This document shows, piece by piece, positions 15,381 to 25,411 of a DNA stretch of 64,000 nucleotides (its first letter is position 1; every line of letters starts with the position of its first letter). The notes under the pieces were generated by a model. It did no database searches and had not been told where the DNA came from. It worked only from the letters and a program-made list of their open reading frames with translations. The stretch spans positions 1 through 64,000 of the forward strand of contig NZ_PNDS01000069.1 of assembly GCF_005886535.1 (NCBI RefSeq). Direction: 5' to 3'. Source of the DNA: Pseudoalteromonas sp. S2755 (GTDB lineage: Bacteria; Pseudomonadota; Gammaproteobacteria; Enterobacterales; Alteromonadaceae). The position numbers and the translations under genes were made by a program.

Positions 15381-17969
15381 ATGCTATCGAAATCTCTGAT
15401 ATGCAGTGCTATTTTACTAGCTACTAGCGCTTCTGTTTATGCTCAACCTAATGCTGAACTTCATCGTTTAGCCACCGTGGCTAAACCGATAGAACAAGCA
15501 GTCACATTTAACTTAGATCCTTCTAAAGAGCGCTTTTCAGGGCATACGATTATAAAACTTGAGGTGCTCAAAGCCACTCAGTTTATTGAGCTCAACGGAT
15601 TAGACTATGCAATCAACACTGCTGAGCTAGTCGGAAAAGCATCGTGTGCGCTCAGAGATAAAATGCTCGAAACCGGTAAAGTGAGATTGAGTTGCGAAAA
15701 AACACTGCAACCGGGTCGCTACACGCTTACTATTGACTATACCGCCCCTTACAATCGTAATAGCGTCGGTCTTTATAAAACCATAGACAATGGCGTGCCT
15801 TACTTATTTACTCAGTTTCAGATGAGTGATGCAAGAAGGGCAATACCAACGTTCGATGAACCCGAGTATAAAATTCCATTCCAACTCACTATTACCGCCC
15901 CTGACGATCAAAAAGTATTTGCTAATACGCCTGTTTTAAAGACCAAAAAGTCAAATGGCATGACCACCCACTACTTCGACAAGACGCCGCCCCTTCCTTC
16001 TTACTTAGTTGCCTTGTCCGTTGGCCCATTCGAAGTACTTGATGTTAAAGGGATGTCGGTTCCAGGTAACATTATTACCCCACAAAAGAAATCAAATCTT
16101 GCCGCTTATTCCATCGAAAACACGCCAAAGATACTCAAAGCACTTGAAGACTATTTTGACTTACCCTATGTCTATAAAAAACTAGACCAAGTCGCAGTCC
16201 CTGAATTTCCGTTCGGAGCAATGGAGAATGCAGGCCTTGTCACTTATCGAGAAGATATATTACTTATCGATCCTGCAACGTCGACAAGACAAGCCCAAAC
16301 TTCGCATGTGAACGTTATTGCTCATGAACTTGCACACCAATGGTATGGTAATTTAGTTACGATGAAATGGTGGAATGATCTGTGGTTAAACGAGGCATTT
16401 GCCACTTGGATGGCTGCAAAGATCACACTGCAGCTGTTTCCTGAACTAGAGACACATTTATCCTTATCTCAACACAATGCAATGCCCTATGACGCTCAAG
16501 CAACTACCTCCCCGATCCGCAAACCAGTTATTACAGAGTCTGATGTAACAGACGGCCTGGGACTTGCGTACAGCAAGGGTAGCGCGGTGCTTTACATGGT
16601 TGAGCAGTGGCTGGGGGAAGAGGTATTCAAGCAAGGCATGCGCAATTATATCCGTAAATTTGCTTATAAAAATGCAGAAGCCAAAGATCTGTGGAATGAG
16701 CTGGGTAAAGTGTCTAATCAAGATGTGGCAACAGTGCTAGATTCATTTGTATCACAAGCTTCTTTTCCACTTTTGACGATTAAATTAGATGGTCAGAATG
16801 CCACAGTATCCCAACAACGCTTTGTAATAAAAGGACAAGAAGCGGCTGCACAAGCTTGGCATATCCCCGTTACACTGCGCTATGGTAAAGGTGACAAAAC
16901 GGCCACTAGGACAATACTTCTAGACTCCAAAACACAACGGATTAAATTAGACTTTGAGCCTGAGTGGATCTTACCAAACGACAATGCGACAGGTTATTAC
17001 CGCTGGGATCTTTCTGAGTCTCAACTCGCAAGCCTAATATCACATGCCCCAAACAAACTAAACGAGCGGGAGAGATTAGACTTACTAAGCAATGTTGACG
17101 CGCTGATGGAATCTGGAAAAATAAATGCCAATGCGTTGATGTTAACACTCAGTGAGTTTATTAACGACACTCACCCCAAGGTAGCAAAGGCCGCTCTTAC
17201 TCAATTACTATCACAACATAAACAGTATAAAGACGACTCAAATAAGTTACTTTGGAAGAAACTTTTTACCACTTATGTTGAGCCTGCGTTTTCTCGATAT
17301 GGACTTGAGGCAAATGCAAATGAACCAGCTGCCACATCGGAAATACGTGCAGCATTGATTAGAGCACTGGCTTTCGAGACAAAACATCAAACCATTATTA
17401 CGCATGCAAAAAAACAGGCGAATTTATATTTAACGTCACCTGATAAAATTGACCCCTATTTGGCGAGAAGTTTCCTACAAATTGCTGCTTACTACGGTGA
17501 TGCCGAGCTGTTGAAGTCATACAAAAGAGTATTTGAAACTACCAATAACCCAACTCAACGTACTAATCTATTACTTGCAATGGGTTATTTTGGTCCAAAG
17601 GAATTGCAACAACAAGTACTTGATTATGCGCTAAGCGAGCATGTAACAGCCTCTGACTTTAATTACATATTAAGTGGGAATAGTAAAGGCGATGAACGAA
17701 AAGCGCTTTATCAAAAGTGGTTTTATCAGCACTTTGATAGCTTAAAGGAGCGTTTCCCACCTTTTGCAAAGCCACAGCTACCTTTTTACCTATTTACGTA
17801 TTGTGATGCGGATGCATTAAAACAAGCTCAGCAGTTTTTTGAACCGATGCAAAAAGAAGTAGAAGGCTTAAGTAAATCACTCAAGCAGCTGGAACTGGCG
17901 ACAAATACATGCATTATGCAAAAGCAAAGAGAGCTAGCTTCAGTAAACCAATTTTTGAATAACCTCTAA
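15381..17969 (+). CDS. Secreted M1 family aminopeptidase
   Basis: An 862-residue zinc metallopeptidase with a signal peptide ending ASVYA (residue 21). The M1 signature GAMEN is at about residue 279, the zinc motif HELAHQWYGN at about 315, and the third ligand Glu in LNEAFATW at about 337. A C-terminal ERAP1-like helical domain starts near residue 550. Architecture and length match PepN/puromycin-sensitive-type M1 enzymes, but it is exported, so it probably releases N-terminal residues from peptides in the periplasm or medium. Followed by its own terminator. Confidence 0.9.
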   Translation: MLSKSLICSAILLATSASVYAQPNAELHRLATVAKPIEQAVTFNLDPSKERFSGHTIIKLEVLKATQFIELNGLDYAINTAELVGKASCALRDKMLETGKVRLSCEKTLQPGRYTLTIDYTAPYNRNSVGLYKTIDNGVPYLFTQFQMSDARRAIPTFDEPEYKIPFQLTITAPDDQKVFANTPVLKTKKSNGMTTHYFDKTPPLPSYLVALSVGPFEVLDVKGMSVPGNIITPQKKSNLAAYSIENTPKILKALEDYFDLPYVYKKLDQVAVPEFPFGAMENAGLVTYREDILLIDPATSTRQAQTSHVNVIAHELAHQWYGNLVTMKWWNDLWLNEAFATWMAAKITLQLFPELETHLSLSQHNAMPYDAQATTSPIRKPVITESDVTDGLGLAYSKGSAVLYMVEQWLGEEVFKQGMRNYIRKFAYKNAEAKDLWNELGKVSNQDVATVLDSFVSQASFPLLTIKLDGQNATVSQQRFVIKGQEAAAQAWHIPVTLRYGKGDKTATRTILLDSKTQRIKLDFEPEWILPNDNATGYYRWDLSESQLASLISHAPNKLNERERLDLLSNVDALMESGKINANALMLTLSEFINDTHPKVAKAALTQLLSQHKQYKDDSNKLLWKKLFTTYVEPAFSRYGLEANANEPAATSEIRAALIRALAFETKHQTIITHAKKQANLYLTSPDKIDPYLARSFLQIAAYYGDAELLKSYKRVFETTNNPTQRTNLLLAMGYFGPKELQQQVLDYALSEHVTASDFNYILSGNSKGDERKALYQKWFYQHFDSLKERFPPFAKPQLPFYLFTYCDADALKQAQQFFEPMQKEVEGLSKSLKQLELATNTCIMQKQRELASVNQFLNNL

Positions 17970-17985
17970 AAGACTCCAACCAGTT

Positions 17986-18015
17986 GTGGCGCTTTTGGCC
18001 TTTGCCGAGCGCCAC
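17986..18015 (+). terminator. Intrinsic terminator after the M1 peptidase
   Basis: GTGGCGCT pairs with AGCGCCAC over 8 bp, followed by TATTTTC. It lies 17 bases past the stop codon and 18 bases before the next start. Confidence 0.7.
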
Positions 18016-18032
18016 TATTTTCTAGGATAAAT

Positions 18033-18779
18033 ATGTTACGTTCATTTTTATTATTGCTATGTCTACCATTCACTTTGGCCGCTGAAACCGTGATGGATCC
18101 CGCTCGTGATAGAGTAATTCCTGTAGAAACTCATCAGCCACCCAATACCGATAACTGCTCAACTACAGCGCTTTGTCCCGTTGCACTGCTAAGCGCCGGC
18201 TATGGTGTCTCTCATACTGAATATCAATTCTTGGTCAAGACGCTAAACCAAGCAGGATATTTGGTTATTACTGTAGGCCATGAGCTTGCAACTGATCCTC
18301 CTCTCTCCGTCGAGGGGAACTTATACGAAACACGCGCAGAAAACTGGCAGCGTGGCGCTGATACGCTAGTGTTTATTCGCGATTACTTTAAGCCAAAGTT
18401 CACCACCTTTGATTTTGAGCACATCCTTTTAATTGGCCATTCTAACGGCGGTGACATTTCAGCATGGCTAATCAATCACGGCGCTAAATTTGCGAATCAT
18501 ATCATTACACTAGACCATCGCAGAGTGCCATTACCGAGAAGCCTTGATGTAAAGGTATTATCGATACGAGCAAGTGACTTTCCAGCGGACAAAGGTGTGT
18601 TGCCAAGTCGTGCAGAAAAGCAAAAATATCAGGATTGTGTTGTCACAATAGCGAATGCAAAACACAACGACATGACTGACGACGGTCCGAGCTGGCTAAC
18701 AGAAAAAATAGCACAAATTTTGGCTGGTCATTTAGCTGGTAAACCTTGCCTAGAGAATGAGAAAGTAAAAGGCCAATAG
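18033..18779 (+). CDS. Secreted alpha/beta hydrolase
   Basis: A 248-residue protein with a signal peptide (cleavage near LAAE, residue 17). The nucleophile elbow is GHSNGG (about residue 145), followed by an aspartate region (TLDHRRVPL) and a C-terminal His in NAKHNDMTDDGPSW. Probably a periplasmic esterase or serine hydrolase. TAGGATAAAT precedes the ATG. It is close behind the aminopeptidase, but a terminator separates them. Confidence 0.75.
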   Translation: MLRSFLLLLCLPFTLAAETVMDPARDRVIPVETHQPPNTDNCSTTALCPVALLSAGYGVSHTEYQFLVKTLNQAGYLVITVGHELATDPPLSVEGNLYETRAENWQRGADTLVFIRDYFKPKFTTFDFEHILLIGHSNGGDISAWLINHGAKFANHIITLDHRRVPLPRSLDVKVLSIRASDFPADKGVLPSRAEKQKYQDCVVTIANAKHNDMTDDGPSWLTEKIAQILAGHLAGKPCLENEKVKGQ

Positions 18780-18792
18780 TTGAAAAATGCTG

Positions 18793-18825
18793 AAAGAGGA
18801 GCGGGTAAATCTCACTCCTCTTTTT
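18793..18825 (+). terminator. Intrinsic terminator between convergent genes
   Basis: AGAGGAG pairs with CTCCTCT around a 13-base loop, followed by TTTTT on the plus strand. It serves the hydrolase and possibly also the convergent DoxX gene. Confidence 0.75.
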
Positions 18826-18852
18826 GTTTATATGTTCTATTTGAGCTGAGCT

Positions 18853-19335
18853 TCATTTAATTTCAGCCACAGGCATTGATAGCGGTTTTACACACATAAA
18901 ATAGGCCCAAGCAATCAATATGATTTGCAGTGGTGCTCTAATTAGCAAATAAACTGGTCCCCACTGATGTCCTCCCAAGCCAACGCTGTTGAGCGCGGCA
19001 TACACATTTGCAGGGAAAAACAGGATAAAAATGGCAATAGCCGCTTTTGCTGTAGGCAATTGATATTTAGGTACAAATAACATAATCGCTACGACGAGTT
19101 CGATGACACCAGTGAAGTATACCAAAGGAAGCCTATACGGCACCCAACTAGGTAACATTTCTACCATTCCCTGCGCTTTTACGATATGGCCAATAAAAAA
19201 GAACATAAATGCGATACCAAGACCCCAACAGGCAAGCGTTGTTGTGTCTACCTGTACGCCTTTCATCTTTGAATAGATGATACCAAGTAATAACGGGCTG
19301 CAAAGTAACAGTATAATGATGATAGGTGTAACCAT
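18853..19335 (-). CDS. DoxX family membrane protein
   Basis: A 160-residue protein with four to five hydrophobic segments. The pattern PYRLPLVYFTGVIELVVAIMLFVP and FFPANVYAALN is typical of DoxX/SURF4-like membrane proteins. Function unclear; some family members support membrane-linked redox homeostasis. Confidence 0.75.
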   Translation of the reverse strand: MVTPIIIILLLCSPLLLGIIYSKMKGVQVDTTTLACWGLGIAFMFFFIGHIVKAQGMVEMLPSWVPYRLPLVYFTGVIELVVAIMLFVPKYQLPTAKAAIAIFILFFPANVYAALNSVGLGGHQWGPVYLLIRAPLQIILIAWAYFMCVKPLSMPVAEIK

Positions 19336-19459
19336 GGTTTATGCTTTATCCCTAAACATTGTTAGCGGCTAAAAAGCCACCGAATTAGTCCAATCATGTC
19401 ACGTGACGTTCCTAAAAACAATAAAGTTAGCAGCCGTATATACTCGATTTTGCTGATCT

Positions 19460-22225
19460 TTAGCTCACCACTTTCATCAACTCCGCTTTAGTCTTGCCGA
19501 TATCAAACTGTTCAACCATCTCTCGCAATTCATTGGCTTTACTCAACAGTGACAGCCCCGATGCATTCGTCATCTCAACCAAAGTATTGTTTTGTTGTGT
19601 GATACCATCAATTTGTTTAATCGCTAGATTAATTTGCTCAATACCACTTGATTGCGTATTGCAAGCCTCAGCGATAGTTTGCACTTGCGATGCAAGTCCA
19701 TACACACTTTCCACGATGGTTTTTAACGTCTCACCGGATTCTGACGCCAGCTTAGATCCTTGCTTCACTTTGATGTTACTGCTTCCCAACAACTCAGAAA
19801 TGTCTTTTGAGGCGCTTGCACTGCGCAGTGCTAAATTTCTCACTTCTGAGGCAACGACCGCAAAACCTTTTCCTTTTTCTCCCGCTCTTGCAGCTTCGAC
19901 GGAAGCATTCAGCGCTAATAAATTAGTTTGAAACGCAATAGAATCAATAACTTCAATGACAGTAAGTATTTCTTTAGCGCTCTTACTAATTTCGGTCATT
20001 GCCTCAATCGTTGACTCAACTACCTTGCCACCTTGCTGTGCTTGCTGGTTCACTTCAATTGCCAACTGATTAGCCGATTGCGCGTTACTGGCGTTTGAGT
20101 GCACGGTTTCGGTGATTTCGCCGACTGATACTCGTGTTTCTTCAATAGATGCGGCTTGAGAGGAGGAACGTTCACTCAACTCTTCGATACCTGTGGTGAT
20201 CTGCTGTACCGAAACCGTGATAGATTCTCCCATGGCTAATAGCTTTTGCATCATATTAGCTAAGTTGCCAACACTGGTATTCACTGATTGCTTCAACAGC
20301 GCAAAATCGCCCGCATAACTTTTTTCAACTTGGCGAGTTAAATTTCCCTGAGACAACCCGTCCATCACATTCATGCACTCCGTAAGAGGCGCTTCAATCG
20401 AGTCCAGCGTTTCATTCATGGCTGTAATTATGCTGGCGTATGCGCCATGGTGTTTACTGGCGTCTGCTCTATGATGCAAGTCTCCTTCGCTGGCCGCTTC
20501 AGCAAGCTTTTCGGCATCGGTTAACATCAATTTTATCGCACAAACACAAGCAAAGAGGCTTTGATAGATGCTATCAAACTCTCCTTTATAACCATCATTC
20601 GTTAAGGCGGGTAACTCTCCTTTTGCGATACTTTCTAGATACCCGCTAGTAAGGGCTACGGGTTTAGAGACCGCATCAAGCGTTTCATTAACACCGCGAA
20701 TGATTTTCCGAAATTCCCCCTGATGCTTGGCTTCATCTGCGCGAGTAGAGAGCTTCCCTTCTCCTGCGGCGGCAACTAAGCTGTAAGTATCTTCAATAAG
20801 TAACGATAGTGATGAGGTGGCGCGCTGTAAGGCCATATGTATTTGCGCAAATTCGCCCTTAAACTCACCGTTAATCTGCTCGGGAATTTCTCCTTTTGAA
20901 AGCGAAGTAAGATATTGTTTTGTTTGACTAATAGGTTGCTCAACAGCATCAAGTAGTTTGTTAAGTCCGCTGGCTATTAATTTCATAGAGCCAACGTATC
21001 CCTCAAGGTTTATACGTTCACTTAGTTTGCCATCGGAAGCTGACTTAATGAGCTGCTCAACCTGTCGCTCTGCACGTCTTGCCTGGCTTAAATCCTTAAA
21101 TTCAAATACCGTACCTAACACCCTACCATTTTGATCGGAAACTGGGTTGGCGGTTACCGCAATAATTATGTCACCTACGCACCACTCCCACTCTAACTGA
21201 CGTACTAATTGACCCGCAGCCTGGTGCAGTGCTTTAGAGCTGTGAAGTAAAGCTTCGGGAATTGGATGATTAACGGCTTCAGTCGGCACACTTAACGCAG
21301 CGCGGTAACGATCAAATAAAGAATCACATTGTGCATTTACGTAGATCACTTGATTACTGTCATCACATAAAAGCACGGGCGCGGCCACGTTATTTAGCGC
21401 ATAACGGACCCGTAAGTTTTCTTTTGCTTGTAGCTCTAGCTTTTGAGTCGCATCAAGTAAACTAGTTTGCATTTGCCGTAGATTTGTCAGTAAGTTACCT
21501 ATTTCATCATCACTGTGTACAACGACTTTGTTGTCTAATCGACCACTCGCAATTGCCTTTGCCACATCAGATGCACGGCGGATTGGACGAGTGATTAAAT
21601 GCTGCATATACCAAGTCAGTAATCCTAAAGTCACAAGCGCAACAATGATGAGTCCTAGGGTACTAAAGAAGATAAGTTGGTTTTTTGTCGCGACAATTTC
21701 ACTCGTTCTCGTGTCTACTAACGCGTTAATTTGCTCATTAATTTCAAGTAAGTAAACACTTGCTTGGCGGTCTATTCCACTCACTGACGCATCAGCAAGG
21801 TTAATATCAAAGCCTGAACTTTTGAATAGTTCCAGCGCTTCACGATATTTTTGTCCTAAGGTGAGGTGTTCTTTTTGATATTCACGCAACTTGTTTTCTA
21901 AGGTGGATGGTAGCGAGTGTGCTGATACGATTGAGCTGAGTTGTTTTTGTACCTCAGCTTCTTTGGTTTCAAATCTCGACCAATATTTATTTAACTGAGC
22001 AGGATCTCTCCCTCTAATAAGCACATTTTTCCACTCTTGTACTTGAGTTTTAAAGTCATCAAGTACTATGTTGATTTGCTCTCGAGCAGTCAATTCATTG
22101 TCTATCATGCTGTCATACTGCTCCGCGACGCGTTTCATCACCAAAACAGTGATCATCGCACCGATAAGCATTACCACTAAACCCGCTGTTACCGCAGAAA
22201 TAAGTTTTGCCTTAACACTTTTCAT
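19460..22225 (-). CDS. Methyl-accepting chemotaxis protein with PAS and repeated HAMP-like units
   Basis: A 921-residue chemoreceptor. An N-terminal membrane helix (6-30), a helical periplasmic sensor domain and a second membrane helix (about 185-208) are followed by a HAMP domain, a PAS domain (about 275-390, with [19 protein letters not shown]), then several repeated HAMP-like segments ([32 protein letters not shown] and similar). The C-terminal signalling hairpin contains [20 protein letters not shown]. The repeated middle units resemble the poly-HAMP arrangement of receptors such as Aer2. Ligand unknown. Confidence 0.9.
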   Translation of the reverse strand: MKSVKAKLISAVTAGLVVMLIGAMITVLVMKRVAEQYDSMIDNELTAREQINIVLDDFKTQVQEWKNVLIRGRDPAQLNKYWSRFETKEAEVQKQLSSIVSAHSLPSTLENKLREYQKEHLTLGQKYREALELFKSSGFDINLADASVSGIDRQASVYLLEINEQINALVDTRTSEIVATKNQLIFFSTLGLIIVALVTLGLLTWYMQHLITRPIRRASDVAKAIASGRLDNKVVVHSDDEIGNLLTNLRQMQTSLLDATQKLELQAKENLRVRYALNNVAAPVLLCDDSNQVIYVNAQCDSLFDRYRAALSVPTEAVNHPIPEALLHSSKALHQAAGQLVRQLEWEWCVGDIIIAVTANPVSDQNGRVLGTVFEFKDLSQARRAERQVEQLIKSASDGKLSERINLEGYVGSMKLIASGLNKLLDAVEQPISQTKQYLTSLSKGEIPEQINGEFKGEFAQIHMALQRATSSLSLLIEDTYSLVAAAGEGKLSTRADEAKHQGEFRKIIRGVNETLDAVSKPVALTSGYLESIAKGELPALTNDGYKGEFDSIYQSLFACVCAIKLMLTDAEKLAEAASEGDLHHRADASKHHGAYASIITAMNETLDSIEAPLTECMNVMDGLSQGNLTRQVEKSYAGDFALLKQSVNTSVGNLANMMQKLLAMGESITVSVQQITTGIEELSERSSSQAASIEETRVSVGEITETVHSNASNAQSANQLAIEVNQQAQQGGKVVESTIEAMTEISKSAKEILTVIEVIDSIAFQTNLLALNASVEAARAGEKGKGFAVVASEVRNLALRSASASKDISELLGSSNIKVKQGSKLASESGETLKTIVESVYGLASQVQTIAEACNTQSSGIEQINLAIKQIDGITQQNNTLVEMTNASGLSLLSKANELREMVEQFDIGKTKAELMKVVS

Positions 22226-22453
22226 TCTGAGTATCCCTAATTATGAAAAGATTGTTACATAAAGATAGAACAGGAATAGTGGTGCCACAAATCAATGCAG
22301 AATCAAGGGTAAAAAACCGTTATTGCACTTTGACTTACAATGTAAAATTATGACATTCGTCATCATCACAGAGTCACAAATATCTGCTAGGATAGGTTCG
22401 CAAGAGAATAAAGGAATAATACCTGCGGAGCAGGTTTTTAGCGGAGTAAGTAG

Positions 22454-23566
22454 ATGTCGGCGTTTTTTCGCTATCCGACGGCTTGGTTGGTAACAACCAT
22501 TTTCACTTGGTTAGCCGTTGCAATACCAAGTTTGATTTATGCTCAGCAAAAAGCACAATGGCTACCTTGGGTACAGCATATCGGTGTTTTGATCCTCGTA
22601 CTTTTATGTATCAATGAATCCGAAAAATACTATGGCTACAAGGCTAGATATTCAATGCTGTTTGGATTGGCGCTTTTGATCCAGTCAATTAACCTTACCT
22701 CCCCCGCCGCAATTCATCTCATTTATAACGTAAAACTGGTTGGGATCCTTGCTTTTTATGTTCCTTTAAGTTTTGCGCTTGGGTATATCCTAGTTACTTC
22801 CTGCTTATATGTTGCGTCGCAATACTTTTTTTGGGGACATGGCCTTGAATATCTCAATGCGGTGTTATTTGCCTGTTTTCAGTTATTTGCGTATGTGGTG
22901 TGTAAAAGAATGCAAAAAGAACAAGAAGCCAAAGAAGCGCTACAACTCGCCCACAGCCAGCTATCTGCAACGCAGTCTCTTTTAAGCCAAAGTATTGCTA
23001 AACAAGAACGACTTCAGTTAGCACGAGAGTTACATGACGATGTTGGACATCAAATAACCAGTCTGATTGTAAATTTAGATGTCGCAAGACGAACTGCAGC
23101 GGCACCATTAACCGAGCTATTAGATAGCTGCTATTTGCAAGCTAAAGACACGCTAAAATGTATTCGCGATTTAGTCAGCGACAAACGTAGCAACGAGCAT
23201 ATCGATCTCCATGATGCATTGCTGAGGCTTACTGAATCTATCCCTCGTCTTAACATTGAACTCGACTATGAACATCACCCGTTACTCGAAAAACTAAGTT
23301 ATGCCAATTGCATTTTAAAATGCTGCCAAGAGGCTATCACCAATACCTTGAAGCATGCTAAAGCGGATAAAATGCAAGTACGAGTGTATTGTCAACAAGG
23401 GCTAAGTGTACAAATAAGCGACAACGGCATTACCTTAAATAGTATTCGATTTGGAAATGGCCTGGCTGGTATGCAGGAACGGATCCAAGAACTCGGCGGC
23501 AGTCTTGATGTGTCAACGCATCAAGGCGTAACATTAACTATCCATTTCGGGGCAACAAATGGCTAA
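22454..23566 (+). CDS. NarL-type sensor histidine kinase
   Basis: A 370-residue kinase. The first 155 residues form about five membrane segments, then comes a coiled coil (about 158-190). The HisKA_3 phospho-acceptor is in RLQLARELHDDVGHQITSL (His at about 195), and the ATPase domain has NCILKCCQEAITNTLKHA and ISDNGITLN. Its 3' end overlaps the response regulator by 8 bases. Divergent from the chemoreceptor. Similar to DesK/LiaS-like kinases with an integral membrane sensor; signal unknown. Confidence 0.9.
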   Translation: MSAFFRYPTAWLVTTIFTWLAVAIPSLIYAQQKAQWLPWVQHIGVLILVLLCINESEKYYGYKARYSMLFGLALLIQSINLTSPAAIHLIYNVKLVGILAFYVPLSFALGYILVTSCLYVASQYFFWGHGLEYLNAVLFACFQLFAYVVCKRMQKEQEAKEALQLAHSQLSATQSLLSQSIAKQERLQLARELHDDVGHQITSLIVNLDVARRTAAAPLTELLDSCYLQAKDTLKCIRDLVSDKRSNEHIDLHDALLRLTESIPRLNIELDYEHHPLLEKLSYANCILKCCQEAITNTLKHAKADKMQVRVYCQQGLSVQISDNGITLNSIRFGNGLAGMQERIQELGGSLDVSTHQGVTLTIHFGATNG

Positions 23567-24185
23567 AATCTCAGTTTACCTAGTCGATGATCAGGCGCTT
23601 GTGCGTCAGGGTATGCAGGCACTCCTTTCGCTAAGTGATGACATTATTTGTTCCGGAAGTTGTGGCAGCGGCAGTGAGTTCATCCAACAAGTGCAATTAA
23701 ACCAGATTACAGCTGACATTGTACTTTTAGATATGCGAATGCCTGAGCTAGATGGTGTCGATGTGCTCACCAAGCTTTTGCCTTTGGCAATAAACTTTAA
23801 AGTTATTATCCTCACTACCTTCAACGATACTGCAAAGCTAAAATTAGCCCTAGAACTTGGCGCAAAAGGCTGCCTTCTTAAGGACGTTGACTTAGAGGAG
23901 TTAATTGATGCTGTTCAACAAGTCCATCGAGGTGAACTCATCATCCAAGACGAGCTTGCTGAGACCTTACTAAACCCTGACCCCACTTTAGATAAGCTCT
24001 CCACACGAGAAAAGGATATTTTAAAACTAATCGCGAAAGGATATTCCAATAAGGAAATCGCCAATACTTTATATAAAGCGGAAGGTACCATCCGTAACTC
24101 GGTTTCTTGCTTGCTCGCAAAACTACAAGTACGAGACAGAACACAAGCAACGCTAAAAGCTAAAGCGCTCGGCTTCGGGGATTGA
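23559..24185 (+). CDS. NarL/FixJ family response regulator
   Basis: A 208-residue regulator. The receiver domain covers 4-120, with phospho-acceptor Asp in VLLDMRMPELDGVD and conserved Lys in KGCLLKDVD. The LuxR-type HTH covers about 140-205 (LSTREKDILKLIAKGYSNKEIA). It overlaps the kinase gene by 8 bases, so it is the cognate partner. Confidence 0.92.
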   Translation: MAKISVYLVDDQALVRQGMQALLSLSDDIICSGSCGSGSEFIQQVQLNQITADIVLLDMRMPELDGVDVLTKLLPLAINFKVIILTTFNDTAKLKLALELGAKGCLLKDVDLEELIDAVQQVHRGELIIQDELAETLLNPDPTLDKLSTREKDILKLIAKGYSNKEIANTLYKAEGTIRNSVSCLLAKLQVRDRTQATLKAKALGFGD

Positions 24186-24224
24186 TATTGCTACACTGCC
24201 ATATCGCCATTTTTGGAGCCGTTT

Positions 24225-25130
24225 TTGAACAACCCAAATTTACCACTAGTTTATCACGCTAATTACTCATTCAATTTTGACCCAAAGCACCGCTTCGTGA
24301 TGAGTAAATTTGCACGCCTATACCAAGAAGTAGATGCATTAGGGCTCATTAACAACAATGTTTATAGCCCGGAGCCCGGCAACCCGTCGCCACTTGAAAG
24401 CGTGCACTGCGAGCAATATATTTGGGACTTATGGCGTAATCAACTCGACGCTAAAATGATGCGCCGTATAGGTCTACCTTGGTCAGAGCAGCTTATGGCA
24501 CGTACTTTTACTGCACCTCTAGGAACACTAAAAACTGCGGAGCTTGCACTTAAGCACGGTATTGCATGCCATTTAGCCGGTGGTACGCACCACGCTCATT
24601 ATGACTTTGGCTCTGGTTTTTGTATGGTGAATGATCTCGCCTTTACAGCCTCGCGTTTGCTCGACAGTCATCGGATCACTAATGCCCTGATCTTTGATTT
24701 AGATGTTCATCAAGGTGACGGCACCGCCGCCATGCTAAAACACAACCCGTATGTTTATACCTGCTCAATCCACTGTGAGAAAAACTTCCCATTCCGTAAA
24801 CATGCTAGCGATTTAGATATTGGCTTAGAAATAGGGATCAGTGACACACACTACCTCGAAATTGTTGCACATACGCTTGAGTCATTATTGATTGGCCTAA
24901 ATCCAGGTATCGTGCTGTACGATGCTGGTGTCGATGTTTGGCAAGGTGATAACTTAGGTAAATTAGATATCTCATGGCTTGGCATTGCGAAACGAGATGC
25001 ACTGGTGCTGACGTTATGCCAAAAGCATGGTGTCCCCGTCGCGACCGTCATTGGTGGCGGATACGATAAAGACCATCAGAGGCTGGCAAAACGTCACGCT
25101 ATCGTAGTGCAGCAAGCTGCAAAACTTTAA
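24225..25130 (+). CDS. Histone deacetylase family protein
   Basis: A 301-residue zinc hydrolase of the arginase/deacetylase fold. Motifs are LAGGTHHAHYDFGSGFCMVND (split around the catalytic His pair), LIFDLDVHQGDG (Asp and His zinc ligands), YDAGVDVWQGDNLG and IGGGYDKD. The start is taken as TTG at 24225 because GGAG lies six bases upstream; an in-frame TTG at 24213 is the alternative. Bacterial members are mostly polyamine, acetoin-utilisation (AcuC-like) or lysine deacetylases. It sits 39 bases downstream of the response regulator and may be co-transcribed. Confidence 0.85.
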   Translation: MNNPNLPLVYHANYSFNFDPKHRFVMSKFARLYQEVDALGLINNNVYSPEPGNPSPLESVHCEQYIWDLWRNQLDAKMMRRIGLPWSEQLMARTFTAPLGTLKTAELALKHGIACHLAGGTHHAHYDFGSGFCMVNDLAFTASRLLDSHRITNALIFDLDVHQGDGTAAMLKHNPYVYTCSIHCEKNFPFRKHASDLDIGLEIGISDTHYLEIVAHTLESLLIGLNPGIVLYDAGVDVWQGDNLGKLDISWLGIAKRDALVLTLCQKHGVPVATVIGGGYDKDHQRLAKRHAIVVQQAAKL

Positions 25131-25271
25131 ACCAACTAAGCAACCATCAAACTAGTTTCTCCTTGTTCATCAATGAATAAACTCTTCATCAAAAACAACA
25201 AAGTTATATTATTAATTCAATTTTTCTCAACTTTTTTGGAAGAAATAGTCAAATTGAGACAAAACATGTTA

Positions 25272-25292
25272 GTTCTTTACAAATCAAAGAAC
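25272..25292. promoter_or_regulatory. Inverted repeat upstream of the TonB receptor
   Basis: GTTCTTT and AAAGAAC flank seven bases: a perfect 7-bp inverted repeat about 120 bases before the receptor start. A second palindrome, ATTTAC-ATTT-GTAAAT, lies at 25340-25355. Either could be an operator; no regulator is assigned. Confidence 0.35.
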
Positions 25293-25411
25293 AAAACACG
25301 CTAACTATTTGTTTATTATACTTATAATAAAATTTTAAAATTTACATTTGTAAATCTATATAGGCTTTGTTACAAAATATGTGCATCTTTGCAAAATATA
25401 AAGGAATAATA